From contig OY759273.1 in the NCBI GenBank assembly GCA_963662155.1, forward strand, positions 29,433,044-29,497,043: a stretch of DNA of 64,000 nucleotides, in the 5' to 3' direction. Source of the stretch: Lamellibrachia columna (taxonomy: Eukaryota; Annelida; Polychaeta; Sabellida; Siboglinidae). The notes beneath the pieces are model-generated. The model had not been told where the DNA came from and did no database searches. It saw only the letters and a program-made list of their open reading frames with translations. The translations under genes were made by a program, and so were the position numbers. This document shows positions 23,450 through 34,579 of this stretch, piece after piece (position 1 is the first letter of the stretch; each line of letters begins with the position of its first letter).

Positions 23450-26029
23450 TAAAAAAATTACCACATTTTTACCAATTAGGCCACATTTTTTTAAAAACCT
23501 CCATACTATCGACCCAATGTCCACTAAAGTAGCTGTTGTACTAAAAAAGGAGGACGTACATTTTTTACAGCCATTCCTGAGGAAAACGTAACTGTGATTT
23601 TTGACCGTCTAATTGGGGTTTTTAAATAAAAAAGTGGTTTCCAACTGTTTTTTAGCCTAATGAATTGATCCCTGGTAGATATATTAGGGCAAACAGCAAC
23701 AACATATCTATGTTGTTCTCTATCGTGGCAAACGTATGTCAAAATCGTCAAAAATGGGCTGTCCATTTTTTCGTTTTAAACTTTCAATATGTGCTAATAA
23801 CAAGTTATTCAATAGCTGCAGCAATCGAGCAAAAAGTAAACCATGAATAACGTATCTGCGAAATCCGCTAGGTGGGGTCACTGTGTTGGCTCGCCGATAA
23901 TCTCCAACGCAGTCTCGAGAGATTGTTTAACCCAAACGGCTTCCAAATTTCTGTCCTTTCAATAGAAAAATAGACCTTCCACTGAAGAAATAGTTTTAGA
24001 ATCAAATAAATGTTTACAGTGTATACCAATCTACATGCAGCTAATTTATAAATACTCAAATGACGCAGGTCTCCTAACGTTTCATAAACACCGGAATGCA
24101 GACAGTACAAAGTCGAAGTTACCACAACATATTTAGTAAAGGGTACGCCGGGTAGCCCTGGTTAGATGCTGACAGATTAATTGTTGTTGCTCCAAAGTAA
24201 GCACGTGAAATCGTTGCTTAGTTAACGAAAAACGAATGTTTGTCCGCATTTCCCTGTACAATTTGGCTATACAAGGAAGTGGGATAGCGCACTGCACATC
24301 TAGGGTTCCAATCTGCTCCGGGACCTCTAGCACATGGGGCCGCAAGGTGCCCAGTATCCTTGGTGTACCACGATGAGGCTGTACGAAGTTATTGTCTACG
24401 GTGAGGCTGTGTATCAGCAGGGGAGACTTTTACTTACTCGCCCTCTTTTCACCCCAAGGAGCTATCTGGCGGCTGCAGCTGGGAGTGAGCGCACGAATCT
24501 AGTGCTACAAACACTAGTTGCACCACACATACCTGTGTTAACGCACCACACATACCTGTGTTAACGCACCACACACACCTGTGTTAACGCACGACACCAC
24601 AGTACTTTTGTGTTTTTTCATTGGACTTGCCAGTTTGTCAAATGTTCCTTTGATGTTGCTGTCAATGTGACGTAGTCTAAATACCGTACACCCCATACAC
24701 GTTTCCCTGTTATAAGACACTAAACTGTTCTGCACCTTCTTCTCGTGTATAATATGAAATTCTGATGATCTAACAGTACCCGCATCTTGAATGCGTGGCT
24801 TATCAGACTCGATGTTCTGTGTCTTGTGTAGTCTCGTGAACCTGCCATGTTGTGTAATGTTGTCATCTCTGACACTTTCTAGTCTGCTGGTCACTCTCCT
24901 CGTCTCCAGATATAATTAATGGTTTCCTTTCAAGCATTGGATTTTACCGCCTTATATTTACATAATGTACATTACCTGACATCAGCACTTCCGTAGTGTC
25001 GAATAAGGACAAATCAAATATAATTTGGATTACTATTAGGCGTGTGAGTTGGAATCAGATTAGACTATTGAGTAGTCAACATTTGCCGGTGAATAAGCGT
25101 TCAGTTCAAAGTCAATCAGCCTTGTGTTTGGTTGCACGACGTAAGCTGTGGTCGGTGCTACGTCCTTATGTCTGAATAACAGGATAGTTCAGTTCATGAA
25201 ATGCATTAAACCTGTTGCCATGTGTAGAATTTATGAAAAGATCGTGAAACAGTGTCAGGTCAACGCACACACCAGAGCTAAAGACGAGGTTCTAAAGAAA
25301 GTAATACGATTGCCGACTGCAATGGCACCTAGCACAACGAACAGCTGATTGAAAGTGACAGTTAACTTCAACAAACACTTCTTTCAAGTCCTTGTTAGCG
25401 TCTGCAGGTTCACATCATTTGAACACAGCGGCACATGTGTCCAAGTGTCAACATTAGCGGGAGACATTAAACAGGACTGGGATGTCTTCTGTGTATTGGA
25501 TAGCGTGCTACGGTTTGACTGCAGACAGAAACACTACAGCCGTACTTGAACAGTCGTAATAAATACGTACGAATAGTGTTCGTTTGCGTGTATGCGTGTA
25601 TGCACCGATTATATAATTATAGGTAGTTGTAGCTACACAGCGTTCGTTTCTGATGATAACACATTATCGCCCAGGTCGACCAACACCTCCCCATGTTTTT
25701 GACTTGTAACTTTACGTTTACTTTACCGAGAAACGTCTCATTTTAGGATTTTGTCAATTATTCATTATCTAAATAACTCGATAATTTGATTTCCTAATAA
25801 ATCCGCGAACATATATTGCGTCGAAGCTGACTATTTGAGTTACTCCTGTGGTTTTACTTGGTACAATGTCTCAATACTTCATACAATGTCTCAATACATC
25901 ATACAATGTCTCCGCATTGTCTTTCCTACCTACTATGCCCTGTGTGCAAACAATAATTAACAGTATGATTACAAAAGAGTGTTAGATAACAGTTACAACT
26001 GAAATTAAATACACGAAATGTAACTAAGC
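23450..26029. other. Non-coding stretch with small repeats
   Basis: No supported gene. A 23-bp unit (ACCACACATACCTGTGTTAA) is present three times at 24519-24592, and an ACAATGTCTCAATAC unit three times at 25863-25912, just before the LINE. A minus-strand frame of 118 codons (24538-24894) runs into the first of these and has no recognisable motif. Confidence 0.5.
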
Positions 26030-28757
26030 AACTGATGTTTAGGAAGGATAGACGAGAAAGAAGGGGAGGTGGAGTAATTTTGTATATTAAAGAATCTATC
26101 CAAGCATATGAAATTACACTGAAAAGTGAAGCAGATAGTGTGGAAGCAATTTGGTGTAACACAGTTACCAGGAACTCAACATTAACAATAGGAGTAGTTT
26201 ATCGTAGTCCTAACATAGGACAAGAGGAAGATGTAAAATTACAAAAGGCGATAAGGGAGGTGAGCAAGGGAGAATGTGTTATAATGGGTGATTTTAACCA
26301 TGGCCATATACAATGGGAATCATTAGAGAGTGCTGGAGGTGACGACCATCAGTTTCTACTTCTAACACAGGATTGTTTCCTTACTCAACATGTCTTGGAA
26401 CCAACCAGAGGTGGGAATGTGTTAGATTTAATTTTGTCTTCTCAAAATGAATTAGTTGACAATGTTAAAGTACACGAACCTTTGGGTTCAAGTGACCATA
26501 ACCAAATCCATTTTAATATAAAAGTAAAAACAGGGAATACATATAAAAAACAATGGAGGAGGAACTTCAACAAAGGCAAATATAAAGTGATGAGAACATA
26601 TCTAGCAAATATAGATTGGAATAACTTGCTGAAGAACAAGACAGCAACAGAATGCTGGACTTGTTTAAAATATGAGATTGAGGGCATTATTGAGAAATTT
26701 ATTCCATTAAGAAAACAAGGGAAAAGATCCAGGAAAAAACACCTGTCAAAAGAAGCTATTAGAAAAATTGCTCACAAACAGATGCTGTGGAAGGTCTATA
26801 AACACACTGGAAATTTAGAAGACTACACAAACTATAAAGAGGCACTTAACCTAGCTACAACTGAAATTAGAAAATCTAAAAGAACCTTTGAAAACAAATT
26901 GGCAGGTAATATAAAAAATGACAGCAAGAGTTTCTATGCTTATGTAAGGAGTAAACAGAAAGTTCGAGATAAGGTCGGACCACTGGAAAACAACAGTGAA
27001 AACATAATTTCAGATGGGTTCCAAATGGCAGAGGTCCTGAATGAGTATTTTAGCTCAGTTTTTACCACAGAAGATATCAGCTCACTTCCAGTTCCATTGA
27101 CTAAATTTGAGGGCAATAAATCAGAACATCTAGGGCAGTTATTTGTAACTCCTGAAATGATAGCAAAGAAAATTAAGAAGATGAAAGATAATAAATCACC
27201 TGGAGTTGATGGGATACCACCAAAACTGCTAAAGGAAATTGTTGATCAAATTAGTACACCACTTGCAAACTTATTTAACTTGTCACTAGAAGAAGGAATA
27301 GTTCCTTCAGAATGGAAAGAAGCAAACATTACGCCGCTATTTAAGAAGGGATCGAGGAAGAAGCCAGAAAATTACAGACCAGTGAGTTTAACATCAGTTG
27401 TATGTAAATTACTCGAAACATTAATTAGAGACCACATGGTGGAATTCCTCATAAAACATAAATTAATAAATACATCTCAACATGGATTCCTAAAAGCAAG
27501 GTCATGTCTAACCAATCTCTTATGTTTTTTAGAAGAAATTACAAAGTGGGTAGATGACGGGTCACCAGTGGATGTTGTCTACTTAGATTTTCAGAAAGCT
27601 TTCGATAAAGTGCCACATCAAAGATTGTTACTTAAACTAAAAGCCCATGGTATAGGCAACGATGTAATCAACTGGATAGAAAAGTGGCTTACACACAGAA
27701 GACAGAGAGTAATAGTAGATGGTAAGATTTCAAACTGGAAATCTGTTTTGAGTGGGGTACCACAGGGATCAGTGTTAGGCCCTATACTGTTTTTAATATA
27801 TATAAATGATTTGGAGGATGACATATCTAGCAAAGTACTCAAATTTGCAGATGACACAAAAGTATTCAGAAAGGTTACTAATGATACAGATAAACAAAGT
27901 TTACAGGATGATCTAGAAAAATTAGTTAAATGGTCAGAAAAATGGCAAATGTTATTCAATTTTGGGAAGTGTAAATGTATACACATAGGACATGGAAATA
28001 TGGACGAGGAATATAAAATGGGGGATGCTGTACTAGGTAGAACCACACAAGAAAAGGATTTAGGAGTAACATTTAATGCTGACATGAAAGTTTCAGAGCA
28101 ATGTGGGATTGCTGCTTCGAAAGGAAATCAAATTCTAGGGCTAATTAGGAGAACTATCACGTATAAGGAGAAACATCTAATTGTACCCCTGTACAAAGCA
28201 ATAGTTAGACCACATTTGGAATATTGTATTCAAGCATGGAGGCCATATCGTAAAAAAGACATAGATAAGCTAGAAAGAATACAACGAAGAGCAATTAAGA
28301 TGATTCCAGAATTAAGAGACCTTAGTTATGAAAGTCGCTTATTACAATGTGGTTTGACAACACTAGAGACCAGGAGACTAAGAGGAGACCAAATAGAAGT
28401 GTTTAAAATAGTGAACGGTTATGAGGATGTTGATAGGAATATGTTCTTCAAACTTAAAGAAGGCAGTAGAACCAGAGGACACAAAGCAGCATTAGTTAAG
28501 GAGCAGTGTAGGTTGGACATGAGAAAGTACTCTTTCTCACAGAGGGTGATAAATGAATGGAACAAACTGCCAAATGATTGTGTTAATGCTAGTAGTGTGA
28601 ATATGTTTAAAAATAGAATTGACATATATCTGATAAGGGCGGGCTACACATAGATGAGAAAATTGTTGGACTCTCGATAAGCCAATGGCTTCCTTGTCCA
28701 CTTGCCATCTGGAACTTGTTGTTCGAGATGGCAATCTTATTAAATCTCTTGTTAAAC
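26030..28757 (+). mobile_element. CR1-like non-LTR retrotransposon, 5'-truncated
   Basis: Contains the 872-residue ORF at 26035-28653 and a 3' UTR of about 100 bases that closely matches those of the copies at 13.4 kb and 41.9 kb. It ends in two degenerate decamers (CTTATTAAAT and CTCTTGTTAAAC). The 5' end falls inside the endonuclease domain. No poly(A) tail is present, which is normal for CR1/L2-type elements that end in short direct repeats. Confidence 0.93.
26035..28653 (+). CDS. LINE ORF2: truncated endonuclease plus reverse transcriptase
   Basis: An 872-residue open frame for the retrotransposition enzyme. The N-terminal part is an apurinic-type endonuclease (EEP) lacking its first section, since the frame starts at FRKDRRERRGGG. 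Remaining catalytic motifs are YRSPN (56-60), GDFNH (85-89) and SDHN (153-156). A basic linker follows. The reverse transcriptase has KSPGVDGIPPKLL, NYRPVSLTS, motif A YLDFQKAFDKV (Asp 518), SGVPQGSVLGP (573-583) and the FADD box (604-607; Asp 606 and 607). The C-terminal domain ends INEWNKLPND. There is no RNase H domain. The frame has no stop, so the copy is young, but the missing endonuclease start makes independent activity unlikely. A CR1-like clade is inferred from motif style and the 3' terminal repeats. Confidence 0.93.
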   Translation: MFRKDRRERRGGGVILYIKESIQAYEITLKSEADSVEAIWCNTVTRNSTLTIGVVYRSPNIGQEEDVKLQKAIREVSKGECVIMGDFNHGHIQWESLESAGGDDHQFLLLTQDCFLTQHVLEPTRGGNVLDLILSSQNELVDNVKVHEPLGSSDHNQIHFNIKVKTGNTYKKQWRRNFNKGKYKVMRTYLANIDWNNLLKNKTATECWTCLKYEIEGIIEKFIPLRKQGKRSRKKHLSKEAIRKIAHKQMLWKVYKHTGNLEDYTNYKEALNLATTEIRKSKRTFENKLAGNIKNDSKSFYAYVRSKQKVRDKVGPLENNSENIISDGFQMAEVLNEYFSSVFTTEDISSLPVPLTKFEGNKSEHLGQLFVTPEMIAKKIKKMKDNKSPGVDGIPPKLLKEIVDQISTPLANLFNLSLEEGIVPSEWKEANITPLFKKGSRKKPENYRPVSLTSVVCKLLETLIRDHMVEFLIKHKLINTSQHGFLKARSCLTNLLCFLEEITKWVDDGSPVDVVYLDFQKAFDKVPHQRLLLKLKAHGIGNDVINWIEKWLTHRRQRVIVDGKISNWKSVLSGVPQGSVLGPILFLIYINDLEDDISSKVLKFADDTKVFRKVTNDTDKQSLQDDLEKLVKWSEKWQMLFNFGKCKCIHIGHGNMDEEYKMGDAVLGRTTQEKDLGVTFNADMKVSEQCGIAASKGNQILGLIRRTITYKEKHLIVPLYKAIVRPHLEYCIQAWRPYRKKDIDKLERIQRRAIKMIPELRDLSYESRLLQCGLTTLETRRLRGDQIEVFKIVNGYEDVDRNMFFKLKEGSRTRGHKAALVKEQCRLDMRKYSFSQRVINEWNKLPNDCVNASSVNMFKNRIDIYLIRAGYT

Positions 28758-29259
28758 TGCATTGAAACATAAAGCTATATAACTGAGCTACAGCATAGAG
28801 AAGACCAGGGTCAGTTGTTACTATTTTCAGTTAACGTCATTGTTTGTAAAAAAAGTAGGTTTAATTCATTATTTCTTTCAGCGTATGCATTAAATGTATT
28901 ATTTGTATTAATACAATGCACCATGCCATTGTAGTTAGGTAGATATGTCAAGTCTCCCAGGCGCGGTCGACTGTAACAAATAGAGCCCTGTAAGCGGGGC
29001 AAGTTGTTACATCATACGGGCACATTGGTTAAAAAAAAGAACGTGTGGATGGCAGAGCAAGTGTCACTTGTACATGTCACTGTTATTACATTAATTGGAT
29101 TATACACCTTATACACAGTGTGCATAACTATGAACGTGTTCACAGCTCCATATATTAAGCTTTTAATTTTCAGTTACCAAAGGTGACTCGTTTCCCCGAT
29201 TCTTACATAACACAATTGTGAATGGAATATAAATTATTGATTGGAATATGAAATAGTGA

Positions 29260-29292
<33 letters not shown>

Positions 29293-29388
29293 CACAAACA
29301 CGTACGCACTCATGCACACGCGCACGAACATCCACATTTCAATGCATTCAATATTTATTATTAGGACTGTGCTATAAAATGTTTACAA

Positions 29389-29392
<4 letters not shown>
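28758..29392. other. Non-coding, nothing recognised
   Basis: AT-rich DNA with a short TA tract at about 29266-29292. No gene. Confidence 0.4.

Positions 29393-29478
<86 letters not shown>
29393..29478. repeat. (TA)n microsatellite
   Basis: About 43 uninterrupted TA units. Confidence 0.98.
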
Positions 29479-29482
<4 letters not shown>

Positions 29483-29574
29483 CAAGTGTGCATACATCTT
29501 TATTTGAAACCAGAAGAGAAAAACATAATTCATTAAAACAAAAACCTTTTAATTTTAAAACAAATAGGGGGTCA

Positions 29575-29617
29575 GTGGCTCCTATTAAGGGTACACTGTC
29601 GCTTTAAGAGGAGCCAC
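29575..29617. repeat. Inverted repeat, 9-bp stem
   Basis: GTGGCTCCT (29575-29583) pairs with AGGAGCCAC (29609-29617) across 25 bases. It could be the hairpin end of a small element. The rest up to 30185 is AT-rich and holds nothing recognised. Confidence 0.6.
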
Positions 29618-30182
29618 CCCAGTTATGACAAATACATTTTTATTTTGTGGCCTTTTTAATTACATGTCTATCTCAATTATATAAGCATGTGGATTTTATC
29701 TGGCAGTAAGTATTTTTTACCAGCTGATATAATCAAATGTGTGTACAATATAATACAATACAATTGTAACAACTTGCCTCAAACACAATTATGTGGGCAT
29801 ACCAAAACAGTTTTAGGTGGTTAAGAAGTCATTTTGTCCACAGCTCTTTAATTTCGTCTTCTTTACTCCCGATTTTTGGACAGTGTGTCTGCTGGTGAAC
29901 CAACTACTACCGTCGAGTACATCTCCCCACATATTATACAAGGCTTGTAAGAGATCAAATGTTGCGAAATAACAATAATGCGAGAGAATGATAAATTACT
30001 GGTTTCTTTGGATAGGTTATTGATGAAAGTTCCTATGTTTATTTATTAGCAATCGTATTCTACTGGTCTTCGTTGTTTCTATTACTAGAGTTCATACAGA
30101 AAGTATTGTGTTGAGAAACTTACTAAGCCAGTGAGTTTTCAACCATCTCGACATTTCGATGTATCCGTCTATAATACTTTTG

Positions 30183-30493
<311 letters not shown>

Positions 30494-30599
30494 ATAACAA
30501 AAAAGGAAAATACGGCAAATACACGGACCCTCCCCGCTACCAAAACTTGATTGAGCCAATGGAGTTAAAACCTTGCTTTTTCATTTGTCTATCATTTGT

Positions 30600-30895
30600 T
30601 ATTTTTCATTGGCCCAATCATTTGCACAACTGGCCATGCCAAAAGCCAATTCAAATATAATTGGCCCTTTAGTGGCCCCAGCTAACCAAATATGATTGGG
30701 CCATTGATTTACAGCCATCATTGCCCCAATCATGTTTTTATCACGGCTAGCCAATGTCAGTTGAGCCAATGACAACCATCATTGCCCCAATTATGTTTTT
30801 ATCACGGCAAGCCAATGTCAGTTGAGCCAATGACAGCTATCATTGGCCCAATCATGTTTTTAGAGCCATCATTGGCCCAGTCAATTTTGCTAGCT
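30600..30895. repeat. TTGGCCCAAT-rich tandem repeat
   Basis: About 62-bp units with ATCATTGCCCCAATCATGTT followed by TATCACGGC and GCCAATGTCAGTTGAGCCAA. Two full copies and partial ones are present. The near-palindrome ATTGG(G)CCAAT recurs in both orientations (seven or more times), so the segment is rich in inverted CCAAT boxes. Its flanks look like an expanded non-autonomous repeat. Confidence 0.75.
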
Positions 30896-30948
30896 GGGTT
30901 GATAACCTGGTATAGGTAAAACACTGATTATACGAAGTTGCAATAAAA

Positions 30949-30996
30949 CGAAACGCGCGGGGTGGCTAAAATGAAACGCGCGGAGTGGCTACTCTA
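30949..30996. promoter_or_regulatory. Short GC-rich tandem duplication upstream of the two-exon gene
   Basis: Two copies of GAAACGCGCGGNGTGGCT lie 100-150 bases before the first ORF of the proposed gene. The spacing suggests a promoter element, but no TATA box or initiator was recognised, so the role is a guess. Confidence 0.25.
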
Positions 30997-31092
30997 TGAT
31001 TGAAGACATTTGCAAATAAATTTGATATAGAGAAACGTTAGGCTTGTGTCGACCACATCCAACAGGATAGTGCGTGAACAAAACATGTTTCT

Positions 31093-31314
31093 ATGAAGAA
31101 CAACGGGAACTCGATATCGCCGACAGATCGGTCTACGACGGCACGAATCAATAACGGCACAGACCGTGACGCAGCGCCGTCTTCAAAAGGCAACAAGATT
31201 GGACGACGTAAGCGTCACTGCCAACTCGACCGCGCCACGCCTCGGACAACGCGTGCTCAAGAACCGCTTGCTGCCGAGCTCGGAAAATATTTACTTTGGC
31301 GATATGAGCTTTGA
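31093..31314 (+). CDS. Upstream ORF, 73 codons, in frame with the next exon
   Basis: It starts at an ATG (MKNNGNSISPTDRSTT) and encodes a Ser/Thr/Arg-rich sequence ending LGKYLLWRYEL and TGA. It lies in the same frame as the main ATG at 31336, only 21 bases downstream of the stop. The stop context is TGA-CAG; UGA followed by C is known to be a relatively leaky context. It is either an ordinary upstream ORF that limits translation of the main frame, or an N-terminal extension reached by readthrough. It is GC-rich like the following exon and unlike the surrounding DNA. It may also be a chance frame. Confidence 0.35.
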   Translation: MKNNGNSISPTDRSTTARINNGTDRDAAPSSKGNKIGRRKRHCQLDRATPRTTRAQEPLAAELGKYLLWRYEL

Positions 31315-31335
31315 CAGACGATCGCTCTAACTGCG

Positions 31336-31509
31336 ATGCTTGCTTACACGAACCACATGCAAGACATGCCTCTCACCGAGAGTCGGCTGTACGCAGTAGT
31401 GACGCTGGATCCGGACGGAGAAGTAGGCCGGGCAAGCGACAAGCAACGGCCGGACTGCGACGACCTCGCGAACCTGCCGTCGAGCGAATGGCCACATTAC
31501 CTAGGACAG
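31336..31509 (+). CDS. Exon 1 of unrecognised two-exon gene
   Basis: The ATG is the first after the in-frame TGA at 31312. 58 codons (MLAYTNHMQDMPLTES ... SSEWPHYLGQ) end at a good 5' splice site, CAG/GTATGT, in phase 0. The GC-rich coding-like composition stops at this donor. The only strong downstream partner found is the phase-0 acceptor at 36819. No conserved domain was recognised. The join to exon 2 is inferred from phase and composition; an intermediate exon inside the 5.3-kb intron cannot be excluded. Confidence 0.5.
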
Positions 31510-32740
31510 GTATGTTCAGTCTCAGGTGTGACGGAACTTGCGTATGTGTGACCAGGGGTATTCAGTAGAAATATGTAAAGTGTATCGAAGCGTATAATTA
31601 GACCCCTACGGTACCTGATCAATTGCGCAATGTTACTCGTTTCTGATAGGATTGGCTACCCTGATTGTAAAACTGTTCGTAACGGAATCGTTCAAGTCTT
31701 GATTCCGCCTAAATAAGTGTTCGTTGTGTACCGTCCTTGTAATAACGAACAGATGTCCACAACGAACGTTTCCGTACAGTGTTAATGGTGTTGGTCATAC
31801 ACTCGCGTTACTGCATGTTGGGCTCGTACTGCGTGCGACGTACGGTTCTTTCTACAAGCACTCGTAGTCTATAATTAGCCTGTTAGTCCTTATCGTGTGG
31901 TTCGTTATTAAATCACATTTCCATTTAAGCGTTACGCCGACTTGTTGTATATTAATGATGCCTCGTGGCGAATGATGGTCTTCGTTCGATAAACGTTGGA
32001 TTGTAACAGGGTTGTTAAACGACGAAAACGGGACGAGAGTGCTGCACGTTCGTGGAGTATGGTCTTTGTTCGGTCAAACATTCGACATGCTATTAGCCGA
32101 TGATCTGTTGTAGTGTGGAGTGGGTCTTTGTTCATTCAAGCATGTCACCGTAGAATTAGTCAATTAGATTAAGGAGATCAGGAGACATTATGGTGTGGTT
32201 CATCATTCGTCCATTGACCTGGTCGGGGTTCGGCTGCTCTTGTGCGTACAGGGAATTGTGAGATAAGTTAGGTTTGTGCAGAGAAAGCGAGAGGGGGAGG
32301 GAGGGACGGAGGGAGAAACGGATAGGAGAGAAGGGGAGACACATAGACGGAGAGGGAGAGTCAACCAACAAAAGTACAATTTCTGTAGTTTAAAAATCCA
32401 GTATTATTATTGCTAAACTACCATAAATTATTTATGTGTGGAAAAAGTAGAACTCTGCATTATAGATAATATATTTAGTGACAAATAGTAGTTTGTTTTA
32501 GAAGATTTAAAGAACTATTTGTTTTAATGTTTTATCACCTATTTTGTTCGTATGGCTGTCCCAATTTACATGTTTATTTGTTAGGATGCCTAATTAATTC
32601 AAGTCACTTACACATTCAATGTTTGCCCCATCTGTTTGCAAAACATGAGGTACAATATCGTAATTTGCGGGAAACAACAATGATTTTTTCTATGCCCATG
32701 GTGCTTTGCACGGAACCAAAATTAGCCCAACCCCGAACAT
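31510..32740. other. Probable intron, first part
   Basis: No exon was seen. At 32293-32313 four G-runs (GGGGGAGGGAGGGACGGAGG) form a canonical G-quadruplex motif on the plus strand, the coding strand of the proposed gene, inside a purine-rich tract at 32279-32360. Confidence 0.45.
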
Positions 32741-33954
32741 GTACCGTCGAGAGTGATTCCCGGAGGCTGCACCGTAGAGAGTGGATCCCCGGAGGCTGCA
32801 TCGTAGAGAGTGGATGCCCGGAGGCTGCATCGTAGAGAGTGGATCCCCGGAGGCTGCATCGTAGAGAGTGGATGCCGGAGGCTGCATCGTAGAGAGTGGA
32901 TCCCCGGAAGCTGCACCGTAGAGAGTGGCTCCCCGGAGGCTGCACTGTCGAGAGTGGCTCCCCGGAGGTTGCACCGTCAAAGAGTGACTCTGCGGAGGCT
33001 GTACCGTCGAGAGTGATTCACCGGCGGCTGCACCGTAGACGGTGGCTCCCCGGAGGTTGCACCGTCGAGGGTGACTCCCCGGAGGCTGCACCGTAAAGAA
33101 TGGCTCCCCGGAGGCTGAACCGTAGAGAGTGTCTCCACGGAGGCTGTACCGTAGAGAATAGCTCCCCGGATGTTGCACCGCATAGGGTGGCTCCCCGGGG
33201 GCTGCACCGTCGATAGTGACTCCCGGAGGATGTACCGTAGAGAATGACTCACTGGAGGCTGTCCATAGAGAGTGACTGACTGGAGGCTGTCCGTAGAGAG
33301 TAACTCACTGGAGGCTGTCCATAGAGAGTGACTGACTGGAGGCTGTCCATAGAGAGTGACTGACTGGAGGCTGTCCATGGAGAGTGACTGACTGGAGGTT
33401 GTCCATAGAGAGTGACTGACTGGAGGCTGTCCGTAGAGAGTAACTAACTGGATGCTGTCCGTAGAGAGTGACTCACTGGAGGCTCTTCGTAGAGAGTGAC
33501 TCACTGGAGGCTGTCCGTAGAGAGTGACTCACTGGAGGCTGTCCGTAGAGAGTGACTCACTGGAGGCTCTTCGTAGAGAGTGACTCACTGGAGGCTGTCA
33601 GTTGAGAGTGACTCACTGGACGCTGTTCGTAGAGTGTGACTCACTGGAGGCTGTCCGTAGAGAGTGACCCACTGGAGGCTCTTCGTAGAGAGTGACTCAC
33701 TGGAGGCTGTCAGTTGAGAGTGACTCACTGGACGCTGTTCGTAGAGTGTGACTCACTGGAGGCTGTCCGTAGAGAGTGACTCACTGGAGGCTGTTCGTAG
33801 AGAATGATTCCCGGAGGCTGCACGATAGAGAGTGACTCCCCAGAGGCAGAGGCTGTTATGTAGAGAGTTACTCCCCAGATAGTGTACCATTGAGGGTGAC
33901 TCCCCAGATAGTGTACCATAGAGAGTTACTCCCCAGAGGTTGTACAGTAGAGTG
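32741..33954. repeat. 28/29-bp minisatellite, about 42 copies
   Basis: The left half has 29-bp units with GAGGCTGCATCGTAGAGAGT followed by GGATCCCCG. From about 33240 units are 28 bp with GAGGCTGTCCGTAGAGAGTG followed by ACTCACTG. The right end reverts to CCCC-type units with more divergence. Unit lengths not divisible by 3, combined with absence of stops, leave several frames open on both strands (up to 175 codons); these are not genes. It lies inside the proposed intron. Confidence 0.96.
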
Positions 33955-33984
33955 GCATTTGCTGTGAAGCCCTGTTATGTCAAG

Positions 33985-34072
33985 CTCTTGTAGTATAAAG
34001 CGCTATGAGCGTTTCTAAGGACCAGATATCGCAATATAATATATTATTATTATAATAGTATATAAAGACATA
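33985..34072 (+). repeat. SINE 3'-tail fragment
   Basis: AAAGCGCTATGAGCGTTTCT, then ATCGCAATATAATATATTAT with ATT repeats, is the style of tail found at the 3' end of many invertebrate tRNA-derived SINEs. A comparable tail occurs at 39705. No tRNA-like head was found here; it abuts the minisatellite. Confidence 0.5.
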
Positions 34073-34426
34073 CCTTACCCTTTCGGGTTAAAATACGGCG
34101 TCGGCTTCTTGGACATATATTGTTGATTGCAAGCTGTACAATTTTTCTTCAAGTTTGCACCTAACATCGAAACTACTGCAGCTGTATATTTGTTTCAACC
34201 GTATTAATTCACATTGCGAGTTGTTGCAACGCATTTGTGCTCTTTTTTTCTCTCATCAAAACTGTAAAAATGCTTGTTTAAATCCTGCTCTTGCTAAAAA
34301 TGAAATATAAATTCAACGTATAATATGTCTCGTCTTGCCCCCACCCCTCTGTGCATATACTCATGTTTTCAACGTCAGCTTACCTTTTCCGCAGATTTTC
34401 ATCAAGTTGTAGTTGAGCACGCGTTC

Positions 34427-34571
34427 AAAAATGGCGGCCATTGACTTGACTGCGAATTTAACTAGCAACGTGTGTTACGTCATTCACGTGCAGTCACGTG
34501 AACGTGGAACTACGTACATCTATTTTTACTATGAATCCGCCTAATGGCGCCGATTACGTGCGCATCACGTG
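34427..34571. promoter_or_regulatory. Cluster of YY1-, CRE- and E-box-like sites
   Basis: AAAATGGCGGCCAT (YY1-like, 34427), TTACGTCA (CRE-like, 34475) and three CACGTG E-boxes (34485, 34495, 34566). Two of the E-boxes sit in the same TCACGTGAACGT context 71 bases apart. This is a promoter-like grouping. No convincing gene starts just after it: a plus-strand frame at 34603-34797 has no recognisable similarity and begins with GTG. Confidence 0.35.
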
Positions 34572-34579
34572 AACGTCCA

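Noticed and set aside
23524..23850. Short hydrophobic frames on both strands after the vertnin-like fossil
   Set aside because: AT-rich, no conserved motif, consistent with chance.
24538..24894. 118-codon minus-strand frame
   Set aside because: No recognisable motif, and its end is built from a 23-bp tandem triplicate.
32616..33504. Minus-strand frames of 109-175 codons rich in Gln-Pro-Pro-Gly-Ser-His
   Set aside because: All lie in the 28/29-bp minisatellite and overlap each other in different phases; no start, splice or conserved motif.
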